NCBI GenBank assembly: GCA_964408795.1
Contig: CAYPAW010000074.1
Location: forward strand, 1-64,000
Length of the DNA: 64,000 nt
Origin: JABMQB01 sp964408795
GTDB taxonomy: Bacteria > Bacteroidota > Bacteroidia > Bacteroidales > Prolixibacteraceae
Direction of reading: 5' to 3'
Positions 8,443 through 17,544 of the stretch are shown one piece after another. The stretch's first letter is position 1. The number at the start of each line of letters is the position of its first letter. The position numbers and the translations under genes were made by a program. Under the pieces are notes generated by a model that was not told the origin of the DNA, ran no database searches, and saw only the letters and a program-made list of their open reading frames with translations.

Positions 8443-9144
8443 ATGAAACGTACAGCTTTATACTTTTTAATGGCCGGATTGCTTTTCACAGGAGTTTCCT
8501 GTCAGCAAACCAACAGATCGGCTGCAAAACTTGAAACAGGGAAAGATTCGGCCAGTTACGCAATCGGATTGCAAATGGGGGAAAATATCAAACAGAACCT
8601 CAATCAGTTACCGGGAGGAGATTCCATGAATATGGATCAGATATCAGCCGGATTTACCGATGTTCTCACCAAGGAAGAAGTCAAATTAACCATGGAGCAA
8701 GGGGAAATGGCTATTCGTGCGTATTTTCAGGCAGAGGCTGAAACACAGGCTCAAAGCAGCCTCGAAAAAGGCAATTCGTTCCTTGAGAACAATAAAACCC
8801 GGGATGGCGTTGTAACGACCGAAAGCGGGCTCCAATATGAAGTGATCCGCCAGGGCAACGGGCCAAAACCCCTCGAAACCGATGAAGTAACCGTTCATTA
8901 CCACGGATCTTTGGTGGATGGCACGGTATTCGACAGTTCTGTAGAAAGAGGCGAACCGGCAACCTTCCCCGTTAACGGAGTTATTCAGGGATGGGTGGAA
9001 GGACTCCAATTGATGCCGGTCGGATCAAAGTACAAGTTCTATATCCCTGCTGACCTCGCTTACGGGGAACGCGGAAATGGAACCAGAATTCCTCCGAATA
9101 GTACCCTGATCTTTGAAGTAGAACTGCTGGATATCGCTGAATAA
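8443..9144 (+). CDS. FKBP-type peptidyl-prolyl cis-trans isomerase, lipoprotein
   Basis: This protein accelerates proline isomerisation during folding in the periplasm. The N terminus is a lipoprotein signal with lipobox GVSC (Cys20). A helical FKBP_N dimerisation region follows (about residues 35-120: SYAIGLQMGENIKQ, AETQAQSSLEKG). A C-terminal FKBP domain (about 125-232) includes TVHYHGSLVDGTVFDSS, GVIQGWVEGLQLMPVGSKY, AYGERGNG and PNSTLIFEVELLD. This is the Mip/FkpA architecture. The 233-residue length is usual. It probably acts as an outer- or inner-membrane-anchored chaperone. Confidence 0.93.
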   Translation: MKRTALYFLMAGLLFTGVSCQQTNRSAAKLETGKDSASYAIGLQMGENIKQNLNQLPGGDSMNMDQISAGFTDVLTKEEVKLTMEQGEMAIRAYFQAEAETQAQSSLEKGNSFLENNKTRDGVVTTESGLQYEVIRQGNGPKPLETDEVTVHYHGSLVDGTVFDSSVERGEPATFPVNGVIQGWVEGLQLMPVGSKYKFYIPADLAYGERGNGTRIPPNSTLIFEVELLDIAE

Positions 9145-9311
9145 GCTTTTTTTTCTGCAGTAGGGAAACGGTTTTTGGGAATAAGTTTCCATTGATTGGG
9201 TTATTTCTCCGTTTACTGAACAGGGGAATAAGGGGAACATTTAACCAGTCCACAGAAATTTCCGTTATTCCTGTATTTTTTATTTTTTCAAAACTTTTAA
9301 ACAAGTCGTTT

Positions 9312-9674
9312 ATGAGTTTGCAATTGAAAGGAAAAGTTGAAAAAATTTACGATATCCAGTCGGGTGTCAGCAAAGCCGGTAACGAGTGGAAAAAACAGGA
9401 ATTTGTGATAGAAACCGATGACTCCTTTGCCCGGAAAGTCTGTTTTACTCTTTTCAACGATAAAATTTCGCTTGCCCAGGGATTAACTCCGGGCAAAGAG
9501 GTTAACGTTTCATTCAATGTTGAATCAAGGGAATATAACGGCAAATGGTTTCATAACATCAATGCCTGGCAAATAACTCCGGCAGAACCGGATATGCCGG
9601 AACCTCCTCCTGAGTTCGGAGAGAAGGATATACCCCCCGAACCGGACGAACCAATAAACGACCTTCCGTTTTGA
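9312..9674 (+). CDS. DUF3127 OB-fold protein with SSB-like acidic tail
   Basis: This 120-residue protein has a DUF3127 domain (residues 1-88: MSLQLKGKVEKIYDIQSG, EWKKQEFVIET, GKWFHNINAWQI), predicted to be an OB fold. An acidic, proline-rich tail follows, ending EPDEPINDLPF. That ending resembles the DDDIPF tip of single-stranded DNA-binding proteins, which recruits repair and replication enzymes. I chose the ATG at 9312 because the longer in-frame extension from 9192 is not part of the domain. Its cellular role is not established; a nucleic-acid-binding role is inferred. Confidence 0.8.
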   Translation: MSLQLKGKVEKIYDIQSGVSKAGNEWKKQEFVIETDDSFARKVCFTLFNDKISLAQGLTPGKEVNVSFNVESREYNGKWFHNINAWQITPAEPDMPEPPPEFGEKDIPPEPDEPINDLPF

Positions 9675-9715
9675 AAAACCAAAGTAGAATGTTGTTGGAA
9701 TAGGATGGAAACGTT

Positions 9716-10150
9716 TTATTTTTCTCGGGTAAAAACGGGATGATTGGGTTTTGAGAGTTTTGCATTGAAGCCTTGGATGGTCATCACTTCCCTGATTTTT
9801 TCGGTGATTTTCTCTGACCAGAAATGGTACAGATCTTTTTTTCCGGGAACAGATATTCCGGAACCCATTTCCAGCCGGTAGGGCTGTATCAGATCCAGAG
9901 GGCGTAAAACTCCATAGAGACCGGATAATATCCGAAGGTGATTCTGAAGAAAATCAAACGGGCTTTCGCTGAGGGTTTCAGCTTTCAACCCCCGGTAAGC
10001 ATCTCCGTTAAAAAACAGAACTGCCGGCCGGGCATTTGCTGGCGTGAACGGAAGATCCCTAAATTCCCGGTTGTTTTTTCGGTGGAATCGAATGGGTCTG
10101 ATGCATGCATTTGCAATAAAGAGCATAGAAGCGATGTGGTCCCGGTACAT
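9716..10150 (-). pseudogene. yaaA: yaaA (DUF328, peroxide stress) remnant, truncated at both ends
   Basis: The core of YaaA is well preserved: PFTPANARPAVLFFNGDAYRG, LQNHLRILSGLYGVLRPLDL and IQPYRLEMGSG, followed by LYHFWSEKITEKIREVM. The whole family is about 250 residues. Here the first 60-70 residues are missing or scrambled, and the segment after VMTIQG, which should continue with an INLAS-type motif, is replaced by an unrelated tail before a stop. The next gene ends only 29 bases upstream of the ORF, so the missing 5' part is not nearby. YaaA limits free iron during oxidative stress; this copy is unlikely to work. Confidence 0.82.
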
Positions 10151-10178
10151 GCCTCCGGAAATTTTTGATGCAGGGGGT

Positions 10179-12527
10179 TTACTGAGCCATTTCAGAGATG
10201 ATCCGGCGGATCCTTATCCGGTCTGTTTCGGGCAGGGTATTGCGTTTTAGAATATCTTTAAAAAGGGCCACAGCATTTGCGGTATCTCCCTCCTGGCAAT
10301 AGAGGTCTCCCAGCAAGTATACAGAATTCAGGTCATCCGGAGAATTGCCGATAACGGATTGCAGTGTTTTTATCGCACTTTTTCTGTGGCCTGCCTGGTT
10401 TTGGTAAAACGATAAGGTATATCCGTATTTCGGATTATCAGGAGCCTCATTTGCTGCCATTGCAGCATACTCAATGGCTTTCTGTAGATTGTTTTCTGCA
10501 TACAGAACGCTTACATTGTAGGCAGCAACAGCCTGGCCAGGATTTCCTTGTAGTACTTTTTCCAATGCCTTTTTTGCTTCTTCTTTTCTTCCGGTTTCCG
10601 CCAGTAACAATCCCATATTAAGGTTAGCTGCTTCGTTACCGGGATCGATCCGGATTGCTTCCCTCAGGTTTTCCTCCGCTTTTTCAAGGTTTCCCGTATA
10701 CGAATAAAGAACACTGCTGTTAACCAGTGGGAGGATGGCATCAGGGTACAACCGGGATGCCAGCGCATAGGCATCCAGCGCTCCGGATAGTTCGCCTTTG
10801 TTTTGATAAAAAATACCCATATTGTAATGAGCGCTCCAATCATCCGGACGGGCCCTGAGTGATTCTTTGTATTCTTCGGTTGCCCGGTTGCGTATGATTT
10901 GTTGCTGTGGTGTAAATTCATATTCCGGAAATGTGGACAGGGTAAGGGCTGCAGCGATCCTCACAAGTCTGAAATCATCGGTACAGGCCGTTATAAGCAT
11001 CTCTTTTACTTCCTGGGTGAAGATGCCAGTCAGACCTGAAGCAGCTGAAGATCGAACCAGTGGGGACTCATTTTCAAGGGCTGCCCGCAAAGCATCCCAT
11101 TTTTCTTCTCTATGGCAATTGTCCAGCAACCGAACCAAGGAATTGGTTACGATTTCGCCATACCGGTCTTCTTTGATAATTTCTACCATTTGATCCAGGT
11201 TCTCCCAGTTTTCTTCCCGGGCCTCTTTTATTCGTTGTGCCCAGGTCAGGGTTTCGTTCTGGTATGTTTTGTTTTTCCGTGATTCCACTATTTTCGCAGC
11301 CCATTCGGGTGATTTATTGGAATGGCAGTTATTGCAGGCATTGGGAGAACCAAATTTCAGGGTAGCCAGGGGCATGGGGGGCCGGAACGAATGGTCGCTT
11401 CGGATAAAATGGCCTACGAACTCTCTTTTAGGCATATGGCAGTTCACACACAGAGCTCCCGGGGAATCTTCTGGGTGGCCGGAATGAACGGCAACCTTTT
11501 CGACTTTTTCCTGATGACAGGGCATACACAACTGATTCGACTGGCTTCCCATGTAACGGGTGCGGCCACTTGATGTATGGCAGGTAGCACAATGAAGATC
11601 CCCCTCCCTCATGCATTGGTTCATCATCCAGCCTGTAAGGGTATAGGTTTCTCCCAGGTCCCGGCCGTCGGGGTAAAAATCGGGATCTTCCCATGTTGCC
11701 AGATCAAAATGATCAAAAAAAGGAGTCCCCGGAAGATAACTGGCGGTGATGGGTCGCATTTTGGCGTGACATGAACCACACGAGGCGTTGTGCTGATCCG
11801 GGGTAAAAACCCGGGTCGAAATAATCTTCAAGTCCTCCGGTACTTCCCCTTCGCCCGCTTCCCTGCATATCCGTACATGTTCGGCACTGGGACCGTGGCA
11901 GGTTTCGCAGTTTATCCCGGCTTCGCGCCAGGTCGTGTGATACGTTTCGGTAGTCAGATCGAAATAGGTGCTTAACTGGCTTACGTGGCAGTTATAGCAG
12001 CCGGTATTGAAGGTGTACATACGGTCCTTCCAGGGAAGCGGCTCATCATCAATATCCTCCACAAAATGCCGGACAGCCGACTGTGGATAGTTGAACCATG
12101 TTTGACGGATCACATCCCATGCAAGCGGAATCGTTTGCAATCTTCCTTTGTCCAATGGTGTCAGAAAACAAAATACATTCTTTCCACCCAGCGACCATAT
12201 AATATCGTAATTCTTTGAGCTTTCGCCGGATTTTTCGACCATTACCATCGACGAATCCTTCCATGTAACCCGGTAGGTTTTCCCTTCAAGGGCAAATTCC
12301 TCACTGGAGGGAACCTTCTCCTCAGTCATAAACCGTGTGTCGACAGGCATCATGGCTTTGCCGTGGTACGAAGTAGCCCATAATTCATAAAAACGCTCGT
12401 GGCATTCAATGCAACTTTCCGATCCGGAAAACGAACCGGAAACATCAAGAGCTGACTTTCTGTTTACACAACTACAAAAAATGGCAGCCAACCCTATTGA
12501 AATAACAATCCTCAAGCCATGTTTCAT
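10179..12527 (-). CDS. Octahaem cytochrome c lipoprotein with HEAT-like and TPR repeats
   Basis: This is a secreted lipoprotein (signal MKHGLRIVISIGLAAIFCSC, lipobox ending at Cys20) with eight CxxCH haem-binding motifs, in order CIECH, CYNCH, CETCH, CGSCH, CATCH, CMPCH, CVNCH and CNNCH. The arrangement resembles cytochrome c554/NrfA-like multihaem proteins. A HEAT-like stretch (LVRSSAASGLTGIF, LVRIAAALTLSTF) and at least five TPR units follow (AHYNMGIFYQNKGELSGAL, AANLNMGLLLAETGRKEEA and others). I chose the second Met (12527) because it starts the signal peptide. It probably acts in extracytoplasmic electron transfer or as an oxidoreductase; substrate unknown. No cytochrome c maturation gene is in the window. 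Confidence 0.88.
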   Translation of the reverse strand: MKHGLRIVISIGLAAIFCSCVNRKSALDVSGSFSGSESCIECHERFYELWATSYHGKAMMPVDTRFMTEEKVPSSEEFALEGKTYRVTWKDSSMVMVEKSGESSKNYDIIWSLGGKNVFCFLTPLDKGRLQTIPLAWDVIRQTWFNYPQSAVRHFVEDIDDEPLPWKDRMYTFNTGCYNCHVSQLSTYFDLTTETYHTTWREAGINCETCHGPSAEHVRICREAGEGEVPEDLKIISTRVFTPDQHNASCGSCHAKMRPITASYLPGTPFFDHFDLATWEDPDFYPDGRDLGETYTLTGWMMNQCMREGDLHCATCHTSSGRTRYMGSQSNQLCMPCHQEKVEKVAVHSGHPEDSPGALCVNCHMPKREFVGHFIRSDHSFRPPMPLATLKFGSPNACNNCHSNKSPEWAAKIVESRKNKTYQNETLTWAQRIKEAREENWENLDQMVEIIKEDRYGEIVTNSLVRLLDNCHREEKWDALRAALENESPLVRSSAASGLTGIFTQEVKEMLITACTDDFRLVRIAAALTLSTFPEYEFTPQQQIIRNRATEEYKESLRARPDDWSAHYNMGIFYQNKGELSGALDAYALASRLYPDAILPLVNSSVLYSYTGNLEKAEENLREAIRIDPGNEAANLNMGLLLAETGRKEEAKKALEKVLQGNPGQAVAAYNVSVLYAENNLQKAIEYAAMAANEAPDNPKYGYTLSFYQNQAGHRKSAIKTLQSVIGNSPDDLNSVYLLGDLYCQEGDTANAVALFKDILKRNTLPETDRIRIRRIISEMAQ

Positions 12528-12618
12528 TGCTACACTGCTTTGCCTTAACAAAGATGGAGAATTTACGGCTGAATTAAAAATAGAAATCGAGGCATGAATA
12601 CAGGTTGAGGCCTTTATT

Positions 12619-14031
12619 TTATGATTTTAACTCCAGCAGGACTACATTTTCCACGTGGTGGGTTTGCGGGAACATATCCACTGGTTGAATCCGGGATACG
12701 GCATATTTTTCATCCAGGAGGGCAATATCCCGTGCCTGGGTGGAAGGATTACAGCTTATATAGACAATTTTCCGGGGGGAAGCAGCCAGCAGGGATTCCA
12801 CTACTTTTTTGTGCATACCGGCCCGTGGAGGGTCCGTTATAATCACATCAGGGGTTCCGTTTTTTTTGAAAAATTCTGCAGTGAGAATATCCTTTATATC
12901 CCCGGTATAAAAAGACACATTCCGGATGTGGTTGCATTCCGCATTAAACCGGGCATCTTCAATGGCTTCGGGTATGGTCTCAATTCCGATGACCCTGGCT
13001 GCCTGACGGGCGATGAAATTGGCAATCGTGCCGGTCCCGGTATAAAGATCATATACCGTTTCTTTACCGGTAAGACCGGCATAGGCTCGGGCTATTTTAT
13101 ATAACGTATAGGCCTGCCCGGAATTGGTCTGGAAGAAACTTTTGGCTCCAATTTTAAACTTCAGTCCCTCCATTTCTTCCCAGATGTGATCCTTGCCAGA
13201 AAAAAGATGTACTTTCTGATCGTTGATGGTAGCGTTGCCTTTTTGATTGACAATATATAGCAAGGAATCAATTTCAGGAAACGCATTTTTCAGGGCATTC
13301 AGTAATTTGTTTCGTTTTTCCTGATCATTGCTGAAGAATACCATGATTACCATCACTCCTCCCGTTTCGGAGGTACGAACAAAAACATTCCTCAGAAAGC
13401 CTTTTTATTCCTTGATTGAAAAGAACTCCAGATTCGCAGTTATTGCATAATCATAAAGAAAATTCCGTATGGCATTGGACGGATCCCTTTGCAACCAGCA
13501 TTCTCGAATATTGATTACTTTGTCGTATAATCCGGATACATGGAACCCCAGGGCATTCTTTTCTTCGATTTCCGCACCTGAGTCGATTTCTTCCTGTGTC
13601 AGCCATCGATTGGCAGAAAAGGTGAACTCCAGTTTGTTCCGGTAAAAGATCATTTTCTCTGAGCCGATGATTGGTTCTGTCTCCGGCAATTCGATTTTTC
13701 CGATTCGTGATAATTGGTCGGTAACCTGTTTTTGTTTGTAATACAATTGCTTTTCATAGGGTAGCATTTGCCAGCTGCATCCACCGCAGATGCCAAAATA
13801 GCTGCACACAGGTTTTATTTTATCTTCGGCATGGTAATGTATTTTGGTAACCCTCGCCTCCTGGTATTTCCTTCTTTTTTTTACTACCTGTAGATCCACC
13901 ACATCGCCCGGGATAGCCTGAGTTGTAAAAACAGTCAGTCCATCGACTTTGCCAAGGGATCTACCCTCAGAACCGATGTCTGTGATCTCTACTCTCTCAT
14001 AAAAAGGTTTCTGCCTGTTTTTTCGTCCCAC
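12619..14031 (-). pseudogene. rlmD: 23S rRNA (uracil-5-)-methyltransferase RlmD/RumA, interrupted by an in-frame TAA
   Basis: The first part (14031-13405) has a TRAM domain (VEITDIGSEGRSLGKVDGL) and iron-sulphur cysteines in CSYFGICGGC. It ends FFSIKE at TAA 13405-13407. Reading on in the same frame gives KGFLRNVFVRTSETGGVMVI, a conserved segment. The SAM domain follows with VYDLYTGTGTIANF, VIITDPPRAGMHKKV and catalytic Cys in YISCNPSTQARD, ending at 12619. A single C-to-T change of a Gln codon (CAA to TAA) would explain it. No ATG start exists; GTG at 14031 matches family starts. It is either a recent pseudogene, a sequencing error or a readthrough gene. An internal start near 13356 could make a C-terminal fragment only. 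Confidence 0.88.
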
Positions 14032-14172
14032 GTGTTTTCTTTTAACCCACAAAAATAGGATAACTTTACCAAGAAGCAAACGATGCTGACTCTTCTGTAT
14101 CCTACCTTTATTCCAAGGCTAAGCATATTCTTTTAGGGATGGTTTGTTATATTTGCGGTTCAAAACTGCAGT

Positions 14173-16119
14173 ATGGTTTCAGTGGAAAATTTGGGTGTGC
14201 GTTTTGGGGGGGTTGATCTGTTCCATAAGGTCTCCTTTCTGGTCAATCCAAAGGACCGGATCGGATTGATCGGCAAAAACGGTGCGGGGAAATCGACTCT
14301 CTTAAAAATCCTGGCCGGAAAATTAAATGCCAGTGAAGGAGAGATCAGCATTCCCCGGGATTTTAAAACCGGGTATCTGCCCCAGGAGATGGAACTCCAT
14401 GATTCCAGAACCCTCAAAGAGGAAGCATTACAGGCCTTTAGCCATATTCTGTCTATCGAAAAAAAAATCGCTGACATCAACACATCCCTTTCCGAAAGAG
14501 AAGATTACCATTCGGAAGAATACCTTGGATTGATCGGCAAAGTTACGGATCTGAATGAACATTACGGAATCCTTGGTGGCGGTTTCTATGAGGCCGAAAT
14601 GGAACAAACCCTTTTAGGTCTGGGCTTTCAGCGAAATGATTTTAACCGTCCGACCGCTGAATTCAGTGGTGGGTGGAGGATGCGTATTGAACTGGCTAAG
14701 ATCCTTCTTGCGAAACCGGATCTCTTTTTATTGGATGAACCCACCAATCATCTCGATATTGAATCCATTCAATGGCTTGAAGATTTTCTGAAAAATTACA
14801 AGGGAGCTGTTATCCTCGTTTCCCATGATAAAGCCTTCCTGGATAGTGTGACCAACCGAACCGTTGAAATTACCCTGGGTACGATCTACGACCAGCGAAT
14901 GAAGTATACTGCGTACAGAAGATGGAAACAAGAACAATATGAACAACAGTTGGCTGCTTACAAAAACCAACAAAAGCTAATTGCAGATACAGAAAGGTTT
15001 ATCGAGAGATTCCGGTACAAAGCCACGAAAGCTGTACAGGTCCAATCGCGCATTAAACAGCTGGAAAAGATGGAACGAATTGTGGTAGAAGAAGAAGATC
15101 ATTCCACCGTGAACATTGCTTTTCCTCCAGCCCCGCGATCCGGAACCCTTATTGTGGAAGGAAAGAATATATCCAAAAGCTATGGATCTCTTGAGGTATT
15201 AAAGGATATAAACTTCCGTATAGAAAAGAAGGAAAAAGTGGCTTTTGTGGGAAGAAATGGAGAGGGCAAAACTACCTTGGTACGAATCATCCTGAATGAG
15301 ATCAGATTCCAGGGCAAACTGAAAACCGGATATCATGTTAAAACCGGTTATTTTGCCCAGAATCAATCGGAACTGCTGGACCAGGAAAAGACCCTATTCG
15401 AAACCATTGATCACATAGCCACAGGCGAGGTACGGACAAAAATCCGGAATATTCTTGGAGCTTTCCAATTCCAGGGGGAAGATATTGATAAAAAAGTAAA
15501 AGTTCTCTCGGGGGGAGAAAAAACAAGGCTTGCTCTGATAAAATTGCTGCTGGAACCGGTGAATTTCCTGATACTGGATGAGCCGACCCACCATCTGGAT
15601 ATTCCCTCCAAAGAGATCCTTAAAAAGGCTCTGATCCGGTTTGACGGAACCATTCTCGTAATTTCACACGACCGCGAATTCCTGGATGGCCTGGTGCATT
15701 GTGTCTATGAATTCAGCCATAAAAAGGTAAAACAACATCTGGGAGGTATTTACGACTTTCTGTACAGAAAAAAAATGGAATCACTGAAAGAACTGGAAAG
15801 CAGGAAGAGGGAAGTTCTTCCAAAAACACCGGAAAAGAAACCATCCAATACCCCAGGGGTTTCCTTCGAAGATAAAAAGGAAATCAACCGGATGATTTCG
15901 CGCCTGGGAAAAAATATTGGCTCCATAGAAGAAGAAATTACCAAACTTGAACGGAAAATAACGGAAGCAGATGAAAAAATGACCAGCCCGGAAAAAATTG
16001 AAGACAATGCGATTTATGATGAATACCAGTGGATGAAAAAAGAGCTGGACCATTTGATGAGTTTATGGGAAATAGAACATAAGGAACTGGAAGACTGGAA
16101 ATCCCGGAAAAAATGGTGA
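14173..16119 (+). CDS. ABC-F family ATP-binding protein (ribosome-associated, Uup/EttA-like)
   Basis: This 648-residue soluble protein carries two ABC domains in one chain and no membrane segments. Domain 1 has Walker A GKNGAGKST, signature EFSGGWRMR and Walker B LFLLDEPTNHLD. Domain 2 has GRNGEGKTT, VLSGGEKTRLALIK and LILDEPTHHLD. The charged linker between them (about residues 245-310) and the C-terminal coiled coil (about 540-648, RMISRLGKNIGSIEEEI) are typical of ABC-F factors that act on stalled ribosomes. Subfamily assignment is uncertain, and a resistance role is not implied. Confidence 0.92.
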   Translation: MVSVENLGVRFGGVDLFHKVSFLVNPKDRIGLIGKNGAGKSTLLKILAGKLNASEGEISIPRDFKTGYLPQEMELHDSRTLKEEALQAFSHILSIEKKIADINTSLSEREDYHSEEYLGLIGKVTDLNEHYGILGGGFYEAEMEQTLLGLGFQRNDFNRPTAEFSGGWRMRIELAKILLAKPDLFLLDEPTNHLDIESIQWLEDFLKNYKGAVILVSHDKAFLDSVTNRTVEITLGTIYDQRMKYTAYRRWKQEQYEQQLAAYKNQQKLIADTERFIERFRYKATKAVQVQSRIKQLEKMERIVVEEEDHSTVNIAFPPAPRSGTLIVEGKNISKSYGSLEVLKDINFRIEKKEKVAFVGRNGEGKTTLVRIILNEIRFQGKLKTGYHVKTGYFAQNQSELLDQEKTLFETIDHIATGEVRTKIRNILGAFQFQGEDIDKKVKVLSGGEKTRLALIKLLLEPVNFLILDEPTHHLDIPSKEILKKALIRFDGTILVISHDREFLDGLVHCVYEFSHKKVKQHLGGIYDFLYRKKMESLKELESRKREVLPKTPEKKPSNTPGVSFEDKKEINRMISRLGKNIGSIEEEITKLERKITEADEKMTSPEKIEDNAIYDEYQWMKKELDHLMSLWEIEHKELEDWKSRKKW

Positions 16120-16283
16120 ACAGGAAGGGCCGAAAAGCAGAATGGCAAGATATTCTTCCAGACGATCCTTTTGTTTATCGGATTCTGTTTATTTTTAAAG
16201 GAATTCCCGAGGGACATCAGGAAAACATGGTGCCCCCCGAAACCTCGGAGGTATTCATTCTCCTGCGTAATGATTTTGAATAG
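16113..16283 (+). CDS. Small hypothetical protein overlapping the ABC-F stop
   Basis: This 56-codon ORF starts ATGGTGAAC, overlapping the last seven bases of the ABC-F gene, and ends TAG at 16281-16283. The product begins MVNRKGRKAEWQDILPDDPF, continues through VYRILFIFKG, and ends EVFILLRNDFE. The composition is protein-like, and the tight overlap suggests translational coupling. I recognise no family. It fills most of the gap before rlmB, which supports it modestly. Confidence 0.45.
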   Translation: MVNRKGRKAEWQDILPDDPFVYRILFIFKGIPEGHQENMVPPETSEVFILLRNDFE

Positions 16284-16336
16284 ACTGGATTCAACCTATA
16301 AAAAGGAACTTCACGGCAACAGCAAACGTAAACAGT

Positions 16337-17095
16337 ATGGATGTGAACAAAGAAGATTTCATATTTGGAACGCGGGCGGTACAGGAAGCAGTACTTGCCA
16401 ACAAACCGATTGACAAAGTACTTTTCAGAAAAGGACTGAACAACGAACTTTTTCAGCAACTGTACGCAGAAATCAAAAGAAAGGAAATTCCTTTTCAGTT
16501 TGTCCCGCCGGAAAAAATAAACAGGATAACGCGAAAAAACCATCAGGGAGTTCTTGCTTTGCTCTCGCCCGTGGATTTTCAAAAAATTGAGGATATTCTT
16601 CCCCGGGTGTATGAACAAGGGAAAAATCCGTTGATCGTTTTTCTGGATCAGGTTACGGATGTACGCAATTTCGGAGCGATTGTCCGAACGGCAGAATGTG
16701 CCGGTGTGGATGCCGTGGTTATTCCTGAACGGGGATTCGCCCGGATCAGCGGGGATGCTGTAAAAACATCAGCCGGGGCTTTGTTTACTGTACCGGTATG
16801 CAGAGTGAAGGATTTGGGAGCAACCCTTGATTTTGTTAAAAATTCCGGATTGAAAGTGGTGGCTGCTACAGAAAAAACCGACCGTTTGTATACGGAAACC
16901 AATATGACTTCTCCCCTGGCAGTAGTTCTGGGATCGGAAGAAAAAGGAATATCCCCCGGGATCCTGAAACAGTGTGATGTTCTGACAAAAATCCCCCTCA
17001 TGGGCAGGATTCAATCACTGAATGTTGCGGTTGCCTGTTCCATCATTCTCTATGAGGCTGTCCGTCAAAGAGGATTTACCGGTTCACAGGAATAG
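16337..17095 (+). CDS. rlmB: 23S rRNA (guanosine-2'-O-)-methyltransferase RlmB (SpoU/TrmH family)
   Basis: This 252-residue SPOUT methyltransferase has an N-terminal substrate-binding domain (FIFGTRAVQEAVLANKPIDK to about residue 75) and the knotted catalytic domain. The three TrmH motifs are present: FLDQVTDVRNFGAIVRTAE, VLGSEEKGISP and IPLMGRIQSLNVAVACSII. The family methylates the ribose of G2251 in the peptidyl-transferase centre. The 3' end overlaps the convergent Lrp gene by 20 bases. Confidence 0.92.
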   Translation: MDVNKEDFIFGTRAVQEAVLANKPIDKVLFRKGLNNELFQQLYAEIKRKEIPFQFVPPEKINRITRKNHQGVLALLSPVDFQKIEDILPRVYEQGKNPLIVFLDQVTDVRNFGAIVRTAECAGVDAVVIPERGFARISGDAVKTSAGALFTVPVCRVKDLGATLDFVKNSGLKVVAATEKTDRLYTETNMTSPLAVVLGSEEKGISPGILKQCDVLTKIPLMGRIQSLNVAVACSIILYEAVRQRGFTGSQE

Positions 17096-17543
17096 CCCGC
17101 TTAAAGGTTTCCTCCAGCGAAATAAAGGTTTCCGTACTGATCACCCCGGGAATCTTCTGAATGTTATCCGTGAGGATATGCTTCAGGTGTTCATTGTCTC
17201 TGGCATATACTTTTATGAAGATGGCATATTGCCCTGTGGTATAGTGGCATTCCACAATTTCCGGTATTTTTTTGAGTTGCTCCACAACCCGGGAAAACAG
17301 TTCCCCTTTTTCAAGGAAAATTCCCATGTACGTGCAGGTTCTGAAGTCAACTTTCTTGGGATTGATATGGTATCCGGAGCCGGTTATTACTTCCATATCC
17401 ATCATGCGATTCACCCGCTGATGAACGGCAGCCCGGGAAATACCTACTTCCTGAGCTACATTTTTGAAAGGAATCCTGGCATTTTGAATAATAATATCCA
17501 GGATTTTCAAATCAATGTCATCCAACTGATTCCTGAGTGTCAT
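17076..17543 (-). CDS. Lrp/AsnC family transcriptional regulator (paralogue 1)
   Basis: This 155-residue regulator has an N-terminal winged helix-turn-helix (residues 8-60: DIDLKILDIIIQNARIPFKN, GISRAAVHQRVNRM) and a C-terminal RAM ligand-binding domain (about 70-145), with CHYTTGQYAIFIKVYARDNE and TETFISLEETFKR. These proteins sense amino acids and form octamers that wrap DNA. It lies one base after a very similar paralogue transcribed in the same direction, and its 3' end overlaps rlmB antisense. Confidence 0.93.
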   Translation of the reverse strand: MTLRNQLDDIDLKILDIIIQNARIPFKNVAQEVGISRAAVHQRVNRMMDMEVITGSGYHINPKKVDFRTCTYMGIFLEKGELFSRVVEQLKKIPEIVECHYTTGQYAIFIKVYARDNEHLKHILTDNIQKIPGVISTETFISLEETFKRAIPVNR

Positions 17544-17544
17544 A

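Noticed and set aside
14148..14155. TATATTTG as a promoter for the ABC-F gene
   Set aside because: The -7 element fits, but no TTTG-like -33 element lies 19-21 bases upstream.
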